In this document: positions 23,183 through 34,656 of the stretch, in pieces | Numbering within the stretch: the first letter of the stretch is position 1 | Layout: each line of letters begins with the position of its first letter | Source of the DNA: Armillaria gallica | Lineage: Eukaryota > Basidiomycota > Agaricomycetes > Agaricales > Physalacriaceae | Reading direction: 5' to 3' | Length of the DNA: 64,000 bases | Assembly: GCA_037576215.1 (NCBI GenBank) | Contig: JBANDB010000010.1 | Location: 2,480,001-2,544,000 of the forward strand | Translations under genes and position numbers: made by a program | The notes under the pieces: generated by a model | What the model saw: only the letters and a program-made list of their open reading frames with translations | Told to the model about the DNA's origin: nothing | Databases searched by the model: none

Positions 23183-24600
23183 GTTATCTGTCGAGCGGGA
23201 AGGTCGATGGTTGCTTGATATATAGAGCCGATCCTGGGTGGCGTATTTTCTGTGAACCAGGAAAAGCACAGAGATTCCCGTAATCACCGCATGCGTTTCA
23301 TCTGCAGTACACTGTTCCTAGCTTTATAACGTAGCACGAAAATCAACGCCTAGGCTGTGTGTTTCCAATACCCTGCGGCGCTGACTGCCAAAAATGAGCG
23401 CTTCAATAATGATTCGGTCGAAGAGAAATGTACCTTTCGACCAGGAACGACACCTTCTAAATCCACCGAGAAGGAGGCGAAACCCAACGACTCCCTCAGA
23501 GTGGCATTGTGATGCAACCTGGATCAATACATCATGATTCATGACCTAGAGATTACCATCAAGCGGATCAGAGATAGATGATGCTCCAAATTACAAGGTC
23601 GACACAGCCCAGCAGTGGTTAATCCTAGTGATTCTGAATGATCTACAGGCGCCCGAAGAACACCCTCCATCGTCGAAGGACGGCTTGGTTCTGAAAGGTA
23701 AACTGATCAAGGAAAGAGTATTTCTGGTTTAACGGTGTTAGCTCGAACACGGGGCCTCGCATCTGTACTCTTCATCCCTAGATATGATGCAACGAGTTCG
23801 GTCCCAGTGCTATGAAACTGAGGCGGTGTCCGAAAAAATAAATTAGTTAGAGAGACTCGCTTTCAGTGTCGTTTACCCGGCATCCAGGTCTTAAACGTTT
23901 AGAGAAAAGAATGACTGAACAGCAGGGTAGAGCAAGTGAGCAAAGCGCTGCAAATAGCAGTCCTAAGGATAAGGCCGGCAGGGCTTTTCACGTAAGTTGG
24001 ACCGGCACCGCCACCACGTGGGCATAGTGTTTTCCTTTTACCTTCTCCGACAGTCGCGACTGACGATCCGTCTGCTGATTACGAGCCGCTGAGTCCGATT
24101 CTCATATGTCGGGGCACCTCCTTAGTAAAAAAAAAAAAACTTCCTGCACAAAATGTGAGCGGGAATCATTGCAGAAATGAGGACGAGTGATTTTGATGGA
24201 GACCCGGGAGATATGTCGCGTCCGACTTGCCCTGCTGGGCGCTCAGTTTCAAGAAAGTTCGACATAGGCTCAAGGAATTCTAGATCTAATGCGCGCATTG
24301 ATGTTTTAGTGCGTTCTTTACGATGAAGGTCAAGTCTATCACTGTCCATCTCTCAAGTTTTGATTAATTCTGTTCGAGCGCTTTCTGACTCGAGTTCCTA
24401 ACAGGTACGCTCTTACAAAATGTCAGACTGTTTCATCGCATCTCCGCAAATTGATATAAAATGGTAGCCCTATGCGGCTGGTACCTTCAAGTGACATTCA
24501 CCTCTGAAAGTTGTTGGCTACACTCGAGGTACGTTGTTTACCGTCATCATATATTCATAGGGCCCTCATTACATGGTAGCAGACTCTACATCTAATCACA
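23183..24600. other. No gene recognised
   Basis: This spacer matches part of 31,774-32,500 in the partner duplication. It includes an A-run at about 24,126-24,138. The frame on - at 24,122-24,349 is not kept in the partner copy. Confidence 0.4.
23214..23222 (-). promoter_or_regulatory. TATA-like element of A1
   Basis: On - it reads TATATCAAG, followed by CAACC, about 32 bases before the A1 start. It aligns with TATATGAAGCRACG upstream of the other A genes. Confidence 0.4.
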
Positions 24601-24946
24601 ATGGGAAATAGGCCCAGTGCTTCGCCGACCTTCTCTTTCAGTAGCGTCGGCCACGAGGCCTCGTTCGTACTTGGCGTCTTTTTTACTTCCATTAGCTCAT
24701 ACAAATAATCTTAACAGTAATAGGCGAGCATTACTCGACTGGCCAGGTAATGGCAACAACTGCGCCTCTAGTACGGGTGCTCGCTTCGACATCTTATGGG
24801 GCATCACAATGCTACTTCTGGTTGTCGTGATTTTGCGGCAATGGTATTTGGATAGGAGGGCCCGTAAAGCCATAGAAGAGGTAGATCATCTGGTAAAAGT
24901 CGATTTGGAGAGTCAAAAGATTGCCACCAGTAATGCGCGCGGATAA
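24601..24946 (+). CDS. Small MG-starting single-helix membrane protein (B3)
   Basis: The start MGNRPSASPTF again fits the N-myristoylation consensus. The reading frame works with three exons: one ending ..GHEASF, a 7-residue middle exon (ASITRLA) and a last exon (STGARFDILWGI). The introns are GTACTTGG to AGTAATAG and GTAATGGC to CCTCTAG. The last exon contains one helix (LWGITMLLLVVVIL), basic RQWYLDRRARK and a charged tail ending SNARG. It is about 80 residues. It is absent from the partner duplication, so it lies in sequence gained by copy I or lost by copy II. The splice model is inferred from phase alone. Confidence 0.45.
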
Positions 24947-26298
24947 GATCACGCACCACACAGCGCCTTTCCATTTTCCATTATCCACTTTCCTCCGTAA
25001 TTTGTATTTATTTTCATAGAGTCGAGTTCGACTAAGTAGTAGACATTCTGCTCGCCGCTAGGAAGTCCCCGGAACGAAACATGTTTTAATGCCGCCCAGC
25101 GATGATTAAAGTCAAATTGAAGTTGATTGAAAGTTGATCACCACAGTGCGCCCCGAACATCATATCAATGTTATGAATAAATTTGTAAACCGTAAAAGAT
25201 CAGGTATAATCGTTGTTGCAGTTTGAATTGAGACCAATCCCTATAGAGCCTTCGGACTGACTAAAAACGCATGCAAAGCCTCTGCCGTCGGGACAATGTC
25301 GGACCGTCTGAAACAAGAGATCACGTCCATAAGCGACGGCCCTCAGCATGAAAACGCATTGTCCCAAGATCAAATATATCGCGTATCCATAAGACGAAAA
25401 CAACGTGCGATCCTTGGCCCGGACCGGATGCCCATCATATCCGCCACCGCTTGGGCGGCCCGCCCTTTCAACTTCAACCTCGAACCACGATGCACATGGC
25501 TGCCGTTCTTGGTTGAGACGTGGGGCCAACAGTACCAACACCGACACCGCGACCCAAACACCTGCTGTAGCCTGTCACGGGTTCTGTACTGCTAAAGCGA
25601 GTGGTATCTATCTATTTCCATTTATTCTGGTCTGGAGGCTCGTCGTTGAAACTGGACATACAACGCGCTTTGTCTAGACCGTAAAACACAGATTATGGCG
25701 CATCATTTTGATCAAGAGTCCCAATCAGTGCCTCACCGATTCCTTTATCGCAGGCGGCAGGTACAAACAAAAGGTTTCTCGTGTAGTGCGGCCATCATGA
25801 TATAATCTAACAGCCAAAAAAGTAGATACTGTACGTTTCAACTTCCCTTTTTCCCATTCTCTTACACTCACAGGGCCTCGATACATAGGTACGAGGGAAT
25901 CGGCCTGCTAGTTTGCATTGCTCGCCAACAATTATATCTCCGAAACATCATTTGATTGGTGATCCATCCAGGGCGCAGGCGGCTTCGGAATAAAGATACG
26001 CACGGTTTCGCCCCGGTCTCTATCGGGATATGGCCCGAGCTATCATATCACAAGTTTCATCATAACCAGGCGCTCAAAATGAGCAGTAACTCCCAGAAAT
26101 CATGAGTTCTCCGATGTCCCGACACGCTATAAAGGCACGAAAGACTTGGAACTGATATCTTTAACTGTTCTCCTTTAGCTTGAAAAAGCTAGCGAAACGG
26201 TGCGTCATGCATTATACCTACCATTGATCTCCTTATCCTCATTGTTCTTTTGGAAGGAACAGGTTTCCTTGTCCGCATCATCTGGTTGATCTGACGAA
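24947..26298. other. No gene recognised
   Basis: Overlapping frames on both strands at 25,200-25,680 are shadows of each other, with no motif. Part of this stretch is the extra DNA of duplication copy I. Confidence 0.4.
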
Positions 26299-26692
26299 AT
26301 GGGATCAGGCCAGAGTAGAGCTTACTCTTATGCTACAGCTCCGACTCGTTGGGAAGATCTTCCTCCTAGAGGCGAAGTAGCGTCCGATTCGTCGTTGGCG
26401 TTCGTATTTCCCTTCGATGCATTTTGCTTGGAGGTACTGACGGGCTTGCTATACAGAAAGAGAACGATACTCGAATATAATCCAACGTAAGCCGCATCCT
26501 TCTGATTAATGGGGTGATATGTACCCATCCTCCTGTAGAATGTGGGATTCTTCCGCAGTTCTTGCTTATGCTTCATTCGGGTTATTGCTGCTCGTAGTAT
26601 TTTTCATTGGCCGGATCTGTTACCGTCGGCGTGACAAACTCACAGTGGAATCCAAGGCAGACGATGTAGAGAGAGGAAGGATAGCGATATAA
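26299..26692 (+). CDS. Small MG-starting single-helix membrane protein (B4)
   Basis: Exon 1 begins MGSGQSRAYSY, an N-myristoylation-type start, and ends KRTILEYNP. A GT-AG intron (GTAAGCCGCATCC to CTGTAG) joins AC to A, giving T then MWDSSAVLAYAS. Exon 2 holds one helix (FGLLLLVVFFIG), a basic RICYRRRDK and a short charged tail ending RIAI. It is about 110 residues. The intron sits at the same place relative to the helix as in B1. The partner at about 32,660-33,035 has lost the MG start. The function is unknown. Confidence 0.6.
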
Positions 26693-27419
26693 CAGCTGTT
26701 CACCTGGCGGGACACAGGATACCACTTGGATGGATGGAATCATGGATCAGCGATTTTGTAGGAATATCCAGACAGTAACTTAATATTCAATATCTGCGAC
26801 GCAGAGATAGTGTGCTTCCTTCAAACTTCCTTTCTACCTACCGATCTTTGCACTTTCCATCCCGGATCTCGAAATTGAAAGTCCAACGAGTTATTACGAT
26901 CCTCGACTTTGCGGCAATTCCAACATAGCGGAACGTTGAACCTGACAGTGCCCTGAATAACTGTATCTCTTGTTTCCCCCCCGTTTGCTATTAGAGCAAT
27001 GTTGCTTCAGCCTTCAATCTTCATGTCCGCGATTGAGCAGTAAGATTACCGATAACCGGAAGATCGTCATCTTTGCTATTACGAGTGATCGACATAATAC
27101 TTGGGCAGTCGTCACCGTTTCAGGACATAAGATTGAAGTCATTGCTATGGAGGTCAGCTCCTGTAGTAGCGTTCCCGACGCATTATACAAGCAAAGTTCG
27201 TCCTCTGAATTTCCCCTTGTCGTAAAACGGGGGATCAGTTCGTTCCCAGTATAGATGTGCGCAGTGTCAAGCCAATAGTATTGCGCTTGGCTGAGCTCTG
27301 TAGACGCATGCAGATGTACACTACAGTACCTACTTTTATACTAAAAGACTATTTACTAGAACTTTCTATACATTTCCTATATCTTCTTCCTTAATAAGCA
27401 AGATCGGCATGATGCCGGA
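26693..27419. other. No gene recognised
   Basis: This spacer aligns loosely with 33,040-33,580 in duplication copy II, including a GGAAGATCGTCATCTT word present in both. No coding frame was supported. Confidence 0.4.
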
Positions 27420-27600
27420 TTGCCATATTCCAACACCCCTCATGCCCAAGTCGTCCACAAATCGCAAGCGACGACCACAGCCCGAGTAGCTGGAATGCTG
27501 GCGGCTCAAAAAGACAGTCTCTTCTTGGCTGTGGAAAGTTTCCATCTGAGGGTGACAATACGGACCAGCGGGTCCAGCGCCATGTTGGTGTTTGGCACCG
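27420..27600 (+). pseudogene. Truncated 5' relic of family D
   Basis: DNA here aligns with the start of the D1 gene (about 33,590-33,760), including CTCAxxxAGACxxTCxCTTCTTGGCTGTGG. In the matching frame it reads a decayed KKTVSSWLW segment against KKTIPSWLW of D1, with stops at PE* and further on. The rest of the gene is missing, replaced by unrelated sequence with a T-rich run at 27,640-27,660. Confidence 0.55.
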
Positions 27601-29548
27601 GTCCGATCCTCCCGCGACCACGTGGGCCAGGTTTCGGTGGTTTTTTTATTTATTTATTTTGTAGAACGTTTGTTATAGCTTTGTACACCCCGCACAGCAG
27701 GAGCCTTCCGACTAGCGGAATGGCACGCCAAAGACGTTGTACTCGGCCCGTTAGTAGGTCGAGGTCTGTAACCTCGTGAGCGTGATTGAAATTCTTTGGT
27801 TTCGGTCGTTGTTTATAGCTCCGCTTTGCACCAGCATATCCATTTGCCTAGAAAACCCTGCGATAAGGTTCCAGCAATCCTGCTTCATTGGCCGGGAGAC
27901 GTGGCAAAGAGCGCTTCTCGCTGTTATCAATGTTTGATCGATGGCTCTGTTCCCAACGTGGTATATTTTGAATGTCTCCTGAAGGACGTGTCTATAGGTC
28001 ATCCTGACTTGACTTCTTACCAATCTTGACGTACAGGACTAGTCACTAAATGATCATTTACGACGTCTAGACACTTGATAAATCCGAAAGGCACAAAGCG
28101 AGGGTGCTTTTCACGCTTTCTTCATTCATCTCGACCGTGAGTATTGATATTTATTTGTCTTCTCTATTGAAGATGCTTCAGATTCGCTTCGCAAAGGTCT
28201 AAGTGACTCAATATTCGTCCACAATTAACCGCTTCCAGACCTTTCTCTGCACAGGTCCTTCTACGCTTCATTCCTTCCCTACAATCTTGGTGATCTCAGC
28301 CTTGCGGCTTCGGTGTAGATTCTTATATACGCGAATAAGGTGAACACACAATAGTATTTAGCCTTTCTTCGGACGGGGAAAGTTCCCGCACACTATCGAA
28401 AGATGAGGGACGCAATGAGAGTCTATCTCACCGTTAATATGTTCAATAGCCACTGATATAACACAGAAAGGAGGCGCTCGTTGCCTGCTTTAACAGAAGA
28501 TTAAGGCCAGTCTTCCACATGCTCGATTCGATTGACAATTTCATAATCGTGCGCTACTCGCGAGTCGCAGTAGTTCATATCGAGCATAGTAAGTCACAGT
28601 GTTTTTTTTTGTGTTGCGTTGACACTCCTGTTGTTAGAATCGCGGGGCTGAACTCAAACGAAGTGAGTAGCAAAAATGGGTTACATCTGTGGCAAATGCG
28701 ACATGGGGACTAACTACCAAATGTACTAGCTTATATACTACGAAATCCCCGCGGAAATAAGTAAACACGTAAGTAAATCCGTACGAGAACCAAATGACGA
28801 CTAACTGTCCACCATGCGAAGCTCGAATATCCCACACCTATTGATCTTTGCAGCAACTGCTGTCTATTAGGCAACGGAAGACGTCGCAGTTGCCCTTTGA
28901 ACCCAAGGCACGTGTTTCGCGGTTGGCATCCGATCTTCACTACCTTGGAGACGCCATCTGACCCAAGCGAGCTGTCGAATCATGGTGTCACCCGGTATAC
29001 CCAACCGATCTTGGTAATACTCCCACAGACGGTGAGTACTCGCCACTGTCCTGGAAGAAGGAGACAATGATTGAACACTCTGATCTCTGATGCCAGAATA
29101 TGCTGATTTACTTTTGATTGTCACATAACAGGGCGCCGGAAACTTTTTTCACTATGTCTCCTTGCCCGGTTGCACGCCGCCCTTGCCCGCACTCGATTGT
29201 ATCCTCTCTGGATAGAATACTCCGAGACGGCCGACCCTTTTTCATGATGCATACTACCAACATGGTTCGTTCGTTCGTCGTCAGCCCATCGATCGATCGA
29301 TTGTAGACAACAGTATGATCACTGATACATCAATGGTCAAAGTCCCGTCCCACGTAGACCGTGCTCAGGCACATACAAGAACTTTCTTATAAAAACAATA
29401 GGTATCTAACGTCTGTATTTCACTCCTTCTTTCCACACAGCAAACGTTCCCCTGGTCCGTTTAAGTATCATTTTGGTTCAATATTCATACTAACGAGCCT
29501 GAATGAATAGCATTAGACTGCTAACGCGATCTCTTATATCAACTTTCA
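27601..29548. other. No gene recognised; leading part of duplication copy II
   Basis: From about 28,260 it aligns with 19,430-20,900. It contains the inserted repeat R1. The small open frames are not conserved between copies. Confidence 0.4.
28631..28833. repeat. Dispersed repeat R, copy 1 (insertion in duplication copy II)
   Basis: By eye about 90% of bases match 50,258-50,458 from TTGTTAGAATCGCGGGGCTG to GAAGCTCGAATATCCC. Copy I of the duplication reads across this point (near 19,764) without it, so it is a clean insertion. No terminal inverted repeats were found. A short TTG is present on both sides. A GCGGGG / CCCCGC pair inside could form a weak hairpin. Confidence 0.65.
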
Positions 29549-30020
29549 ATGGGAAGTGCACCAAGCCATCTTGGATTCGGCGAAGGGGCTTCGGTCGCTG
29601 GGGGAACCGCTATTAATCCGCCTGAGACTGCGTGTTCGTCTGGAGAAGCATCCGGATGCCAAGTAAGGTTCGTGGAACCCGTTACCGAAGCGCATACGAT
29701 ACTAATCAGCATATTCGTGTGGCAGAAAACGAATGCTATTCGAACACAATGAGACGTAAGTCGTATCCATCAAACAAGGTTAATCGCTATGCTCATCCAG
29801 ACATAGGGAATGCAATTTGACTCTTGTGATTGCGTGGGTTTCATTGGGGATACTTCTTCTCATGGCCGTGCTCGTATATAGGCGTCGTCGGTGTCAAAAG
29901 CTTACGGACATCGAGTCGAAAGCACTTCATGCAGCTATCATGTTACCCGCGGAAGATTGGAAGAATGTAGAAAAGCAGACGATGATCATGATCGTCGAGG
30001 ACGACGTGCCGTTGGCTTAG
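29549..30020 (+). pseudogene. Small MG-starting single-helix membrane protein (B2), frameshifted
   Basis: Exon 1 starts MGSAPSHLGFG and exon 2 holds a helix (LVIAWVSLGILLLMAVLV), RRRRCQK and a tail ending VPLA. It is the duplication partner of B1. Compared with B1, exon 1 carries 7 extra bases just before the GCAGAAAACGA word. In the starting frame this gives TGA at 29,750. In the shifted frame the exon ends RKRMLFEHNET, matching B1, and splices correctly to exon 2. The gene is therefore probably broken unless another splice site restores the frame. Confidence 0.5.
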
Positions 30021-30506
30021 CCTGATCAAACAGACACGAAGTATTGGCGGATATCCGTAGTATAGTACTATATACCCGCATGGTTCCTTTAACTTATTCC
30101 TACTCTCACTACTCTATTTACTATGTTATTCACACTAATCTTAGACTCATTCCTACCTTCGTACTTATATATTCATTTCATCGCGTATATTCCCATTCAA
30201 TACATAGTCGTTTCACCCTCGATGTGCCGTACTGAGCTTCGTACTTCATCGCATGACGAATGACGCGGAATCCATTTTGCCTATACATATCTAATCTACT
30301 TGGTCGTCTGAGTCACTACGGTCTGAGCCACGCGAAGGCGTAGGGCTAACCAAATGAGATACAGTCTCACTCTGGAAGATACATATTACTACATCTAATA
30401 TTCAGGACGATTAGCAAACGAACTCTATAGCTCTATTTAATATGAGAACACAACTACCAGAATGACATGAAAACGACAACAACTATCAACAGTGTAGATT
30501 TCAAGG
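30021..30506. other. 3' flank of B2; no gene
   Basis: AT-rich tract related to 21,390-21,760 and to the tract inside the A6 last intron. It includes GGCGGATATCCGTA just after the B2 stop and a CGTTTCACCCTCGATGTGCCG segment. Confidence 0.45.
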
Positions 30507-31773
30507 TCATACATTTTCTATTTCAGACTTCTCAGAGTATCCCAACGAGGAAGTAGAATCTTCAACGTCCCGACAAACGATGTCGGTCTGCTGCTTTCTT
30601 GCCATGAATCGGCACAGAACAGAGCTGCGGTCCCTGGTCGAATTGACTATCACTTGGCTGGTAGAGTTTGAATTCGAAGTCGCTGCGACGCGTCCGATAA
30701 GGAGGGTAGGGGCGATAACCTACCATGACAGAGAAAATTCAGTTTCTGGAACGAATAAGTACGACAAAGGCTCACCTTAATATATGCCATGATCATGTCG
30801 GCGTAGTAACTGGATTCTAGATTCCTTGCGACCAGGGCCAGGTACACAATCAGCGTCAGTGAATACATCGCTGAAGATTCGATCACAATTTCGACAACCT
30901 TCCCATATGAGCTCACTCCTGACGCGAGACGAACAATGCGGTACACGATCAAGAGCGTACACAGTAGAGTCGTTGCCAGCGTCAGGGAGATATAGATCAG
31001 CGCCCAATTGATATCTGCTGCAAAGCCTCCGGTGTTGCCAATATCTCTGGTCGTATTGATGAAGGTGCTGCGGATCTGCATGGACTTTGAGACTACAATC
31101 GTTAATCAAAGAACACGTAGCGATAGCGAGAAGGAGCTTACTCGTCCCCGCTATGGCACAAAGGCCCGGTATAAGGATAATCAGCCATCGACGTCCCCAG
31201 AGTACCCAGCAACCCCATATCTAAGAGAGAGTAAAAGGGTAAGTGTTGAGAGATCGACACGGCTGGAAGGGAAGGCGTACAATAGTAATATCGACAATAA
31301 ATGTATTCAACCCGCCGCTGATGCCTATCACTAGTTGGGAAGCTCTCCACCAGGGACTAATAGCTTGCAGTGCAAAGAAGACGCTGAAGAAGTTGTCCCC
31401 GTTCTCTATGAATGCCCGCCGCTGGTACGCCCAGTCAACCCCGAAAGCGACTGTCGTGAGAACGTATAGAGCAATAACAACTGTTAACAGGAAGGCAATG
31501 CCGGATTTCTTCGGTGCAGAAACTAGATGAGAGAGTGGGTCAATGTATAGAACATTTGAGCAGAATGGGCGAACGTGTAGTCCATAGAGTGACTGCTACG
31601 ATAAGTGTGTACAGGCCTACGGTCATATGAGCTTAGGTGAAGTGAGACGAGGAATGAATAACGGGCTAACCCTGCAATAACGATTCCAAGATCGTACGGT
31701 TGAAATTCAAGTCGAGACTCTCGAAGATGACATCCGTTTCATACTGAGTGAGGTCGTCCGGGGGATATTCCAT
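30507..31773 (-). CDS. Seven-helix membrane protein (A2)
   Basis: Six exons join in phase from ATG at 31773 (MEYPPDDLTQYETD) to TGA at 30507. The protein is close to A1 over its whole length, including FLLTVVIALYVLTTVAFGVDW, WRRWLIILIP-like exon 4 and ATTLLCTLLIVYRIVR. The last exon starts VIAPTLLIGRVAAT. The two diverge most in the polar C-terminal tail and the first ten residues. No frame break was found. It is the A gene of duplication copy II. Confidence 0.85.
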
Positions 31774-32659
31774 GTTATCTGTCGAGTGTGAAAGTCGATG
31801 GTTTCTTGATATATAGCGCGAAGCCTCCGTGGCATATTTTTGTGGATCAATAAAAGGACAGGGATCTCTGGAATAGCCGCATACGTTTCAACCATCGTAC
31901 AGCGTTCCTAGTTCTATATAATATCTGGAAAACATACGTATATGCTGCGTATTTCCATCGCGCTGTGATGCGGACTACCATCGAAAATGAGCGCTTTAAT
32001 AGTGATTTGGTCGCAGATAGACGTGCCTTAGGCCCACCAAGAAGGAAGATAAACCTAGCGGCTCCGTTAATATTTTATTATGATGCGACCTGTAACACAT
32101 ACATTACGACCTAGAGACTATCATCAAGCGATGCCGATATGAATGATGCTCCGTGGACCGCCTCGTTTCCCGAGATCCAGGCGCCTCAGACGTTTAGGCA
32201 AAGGAATCATTGAAGAATAGTTAGAACAGGTGACACTCGGATGAGCGCTAGAGATAACAAAGGTAAGGACAAGGCTAGCCAACTTTGTGACGGTTTAAAC
32301 CGCCGGTGCCACCACCACGTGGCCACAGTGCTTTCATTTTACTTTTGTAGTCTGACTGACGATCCTTCCGATCGCACGGCAGCATCTGGATTCTGATTTT
32401 CCTATTTCGTCGGTCCTCTCTGGTAAAATCCTCCGCCCGAGACGTGGACAGGATTCGTGCAGAAACGAGGACCAATGGTTTTGATGGAGAACCATACCAG
32501 GTGGTATGTATCGACAGTAAGCTGATGGGTGATCAGCTTCAAGCAATGATATCTCCGAAGAATCTTCTGACTCGCGGTACATCCCGGGTGATGAACGACC
32601 GCCGAATCAAGTTATGAATGAATTTGAGATCGTTCCCCACTGAAAGCTGGGCTATGAAC
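31774..32659. other. No gene recognised
   Basis: Spacer matching 23,183-24,250 of copy I. Small frames on - at 32,275-32,886 have no recognisable content. Confidence 0.4.
31805..31813 (-). promoter_or_regulatory. TATA-like element of A2
   Basis: On - it reads TATATCAAG, about 32 bases before the A2 start, at the same place as in A1. Confidence 0.4.
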
Positions 32660-33035
32660 GGCCATCGTATCATATTTTTTTGGGACCGGAAATGGACCGA
32701 GTACGGGGCCCAGATACTCTCAAAGCAACAACCCAACTCGCATAGGCATCGATGACGCAACAGCGCCCGGCTCGTCATTAGAATTCGTATTTTCCGGGTT
32801 CCCTTGACGCATGTCGTTTGGAAGACTGATGCAGTTTTTATACAGAAGAAGAACGATACTCCAGTATAATCCGACGTAAGCCGCATGCTTGTAAATCAGA
32901 GTTAATGCGCTCCGACCCATATTTTCGAAGAATGTCGAGTTCTTCCTCCGTCATTGCTTGGTCTTCATTCGGGTTACTTCTCCTCTTAGTCATTCTCATG
33001 CTCATTCCTCTGATTCGCCACCGCCAGCGGAAGTA
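32660..33035 (+). pseudogene. Relic of a B-family gene (B5), partner of B4
   Basis: The intron region (CCGACGTAAGCCGCAT) and exon 2 (MSSSSSVIAWSSFGLLLLLVI) match B4. At the start, ATGGGA of B4 has become ATGGAC, so the Gly2 needed for myristoylation is lost, and exon 1 then runs into a stop within about 20 codons. Exon 2 ends early at RHRQRK. The copy is probably dead. Confidence 0.5.
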
Positions 33036-33511
33036 ACTAATAGTAGAGTTGAGGCGCATGATGTGGAGAGCGGAAGGAGAGTCTCTGTTATCTGCGAAAG
33101 TTGAGATAGAATAACCGTTCACTAGACTTGGATGCTTGGTAGAACAATCAATTTCCCGAAACAATCTATCAGAGCAGCAATTTAATTATTAATATCAGCG
33201 ACGCAGAGATAACATACTTCCTTTGTACCTTCTATCCTGGACCTCGATAGTCCAACAGTATTACAATCCACGTCATTGCGACAATTCCTTCGCAATTCCA
33301 GCATAGTGGAACATTGAACCTGACAGCGCCTTGAAGAATTGCATCTCATGTCGGTTGTTTCCCCGCTATTGCAAACGTCGCTTCAGCTTTCATGTTCACT
33401 ATTTCAATAGTCATAACCGGAAGATCGTCATCTTCGTTGCGAGTGATCGACATGACGTTGAGGCCGGTAGGTTGTCGTCATCGTTTCGGAGTATAAGATC
33501 GAGGGGAGTCA
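33036..33511. other. No gene recognised
   Basis: Spacer between the B5 relic and D1. It resembles 26,690-27,400 in part. Confidence 0.4.
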
Positions 33512-34321
33512 TTGCCACGTCGATCATTTCCTATATCGGCGGTCCCGACACATTACATAAACGAAGCGCGACCCCTGAATTCTTCCTTTCCCCTCACGCC
33601 AAAATCACCCACAAAATCGCAGTCGAAAGCCAAACCACTACCACGACCTGAATCCCTCGTCCACATGGAGCAGCGGCTCAAGAAGACAATCCCTTCTTGG
33701 CTGTGGGACGCTTGCATCCCCATAGCCGAGGATGACAACACGGACCCAGACTGCATATACAGCGCCACTACGCCGTCACAGAATAAGAGGATGGCGATGA
33801 AGAGAATGCAGGATATGGTTGATGAAGGATTCCATCAGAAGTACCCTGACCGTCCGGAGGAGGAAGATCTCAAAGTGTACTCCGAGCCCACGTCGGAGTC
33901 GATGAAGGCGCTCAAGAAGCTTTTGGACGGGTCCCCTGTCGCAAAGGGAAGATTGGATGATTTCACGGATGCAGAGAGACAATACGTCTACTTCCACCAC
34001 GACATGTTTTCCGGTAGCCAATCATGGGGTTGGACATCGGACTATGAGCAACAAATCAAGGACACTCTCGACGCGGTTAAAGAAGAGCATGTCGAAAAGG
34101 AGTTAATGGTTGCTCGCTGGGCCGTCCGGGATAGGGTATGTGTCCTCCTCTGCCTTGATGCCTTACTAAAGGCTGTCTACCAGTGCGCCGACTGCGTTTC
34201 GGGAATTACGGGTTACGAAGGCGTTTACAGTTATCAGTGGTCCGATGAGTCTATGAAGTGGCTCAGAGATAACCCACCGATTGAGCGGAATCTCAGAAGG
34301 AAACTCGTGAAACTTCAGTAG
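33512..34321 (+). CDS. Unknown protein, family D (D1)
   Basis: A long frame of 269 codons that I do not recognise. The N terminus is Ser/Pro/Lys-rich (LTPKSPTKSQSKAKPLPRP). The ordered part starts at MEQRLKKTIPSWLWDACIP, followed by a charged helical region, DFTDAERQYVYFHHDMF, KDTLDAVKEEHVEKELMVARW and a C-terminal YQWSDESMKWLRDNP. A possible intron (GTATGTGTCC to CTACCAG, about 34,136-34,183) would remove a hydrophobic stretch and join DR to CADCVSG. The broken copy at 53,297-53,935 has an intron at the same place, which supports it. It lies convergent to the F-box gene C1. No catalytic or binding motif was identified. Confidence 0.6.
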   Translation: MPRRSFPISAVPTHYINEARPLNSSFPLTPKSPTKSQSKAKPLPRPESLVHMEQRLKKTIPSWLWDACIPIAEDDNTDPDCIYSATTPSQNKRMAMKRMQDMVDEGFHQKYPDRPEEEDLKVYSEPTSESMKALKKLLDGSPVAKGRLDDFTDAERQYVYFHHDMFSGSQSWGWTSDYEQQIKDTLDAVKEEHVEKELMVARWAVRDRVCVLLCLDALLKAVYQCADCVSGITGYEGVYSYQWSDESMKWLRDNPPIERNLRRKLVKLQ

Positions 34322-34656
34322 CATATGTATAGATTCGCATATCGAATGCAAGCTCCGGCCTTCCCAGCGCTATATAACTCATCAGTACTTCAGTCCTGTA
34401 AATTTCGACAGTCTTTGACGTGACTGTATCGTAGAACACGTAGTTGTACACTGAAAGCGCGTGGAGGATAAGGGTATCAAGGTTGGTATTGGGTTGGGAA
34501 GCTTGGCACAATGTGCCTGAATGTGCCAGCTTACTCCTTGCAGATTTAGCAAGGGATATGTAGTTCAAAAGAATCCCGGCGAGGAATCTCTGTAGTATTG
34601 CAAAAGACGTACGTCAACACAAACGGCAGCTTGACCGCTGGAAGGGAAGAGCAAGG

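Larger units (their letters stand above)
19430..27600. repeat. Segmental duplication, copy I
   Basis: This segment is collinear with 28,260-34,330. Shared landmarks in order are a CTTCATTCCTTCCCT start (19,436 and 28,267), the family B gene (20,931 and 29,549), the family A gene (21,912-23,182 and 30,507-31,773), a CCACCACGTGG segment (24,012 and 32,309), a second B gene (26,299 and about 32,660) and a family D 5' region (27,430 and 33,590). Copy I has about 2 kb extra, roughly 24,250-26,250, including another B gene. Confidence 0.7.
28260..34330. repeat. Segmental duplication, copy II
   Basis: This is the partner of 19,430-27,600. The order of B, A, B and D elements is the same. It carries a 200-base insertion (28,631-28,833) absent from copy I, and it keeps the full-length D gene, of which copy I has only the 5' end. 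Confidence 0.7.

Noticed and set aside
24126..24138. An A-run that could be a retroposon tail.
   Set aside because: No target-site duplication or retroposon body was visible. The flanks match the partner duplication loosely.
28519..28713. A 64-codon frame on + next to repeat R.
   Set aside because: It crosses the insertion boundary and has no counterpart in duplication copy I.
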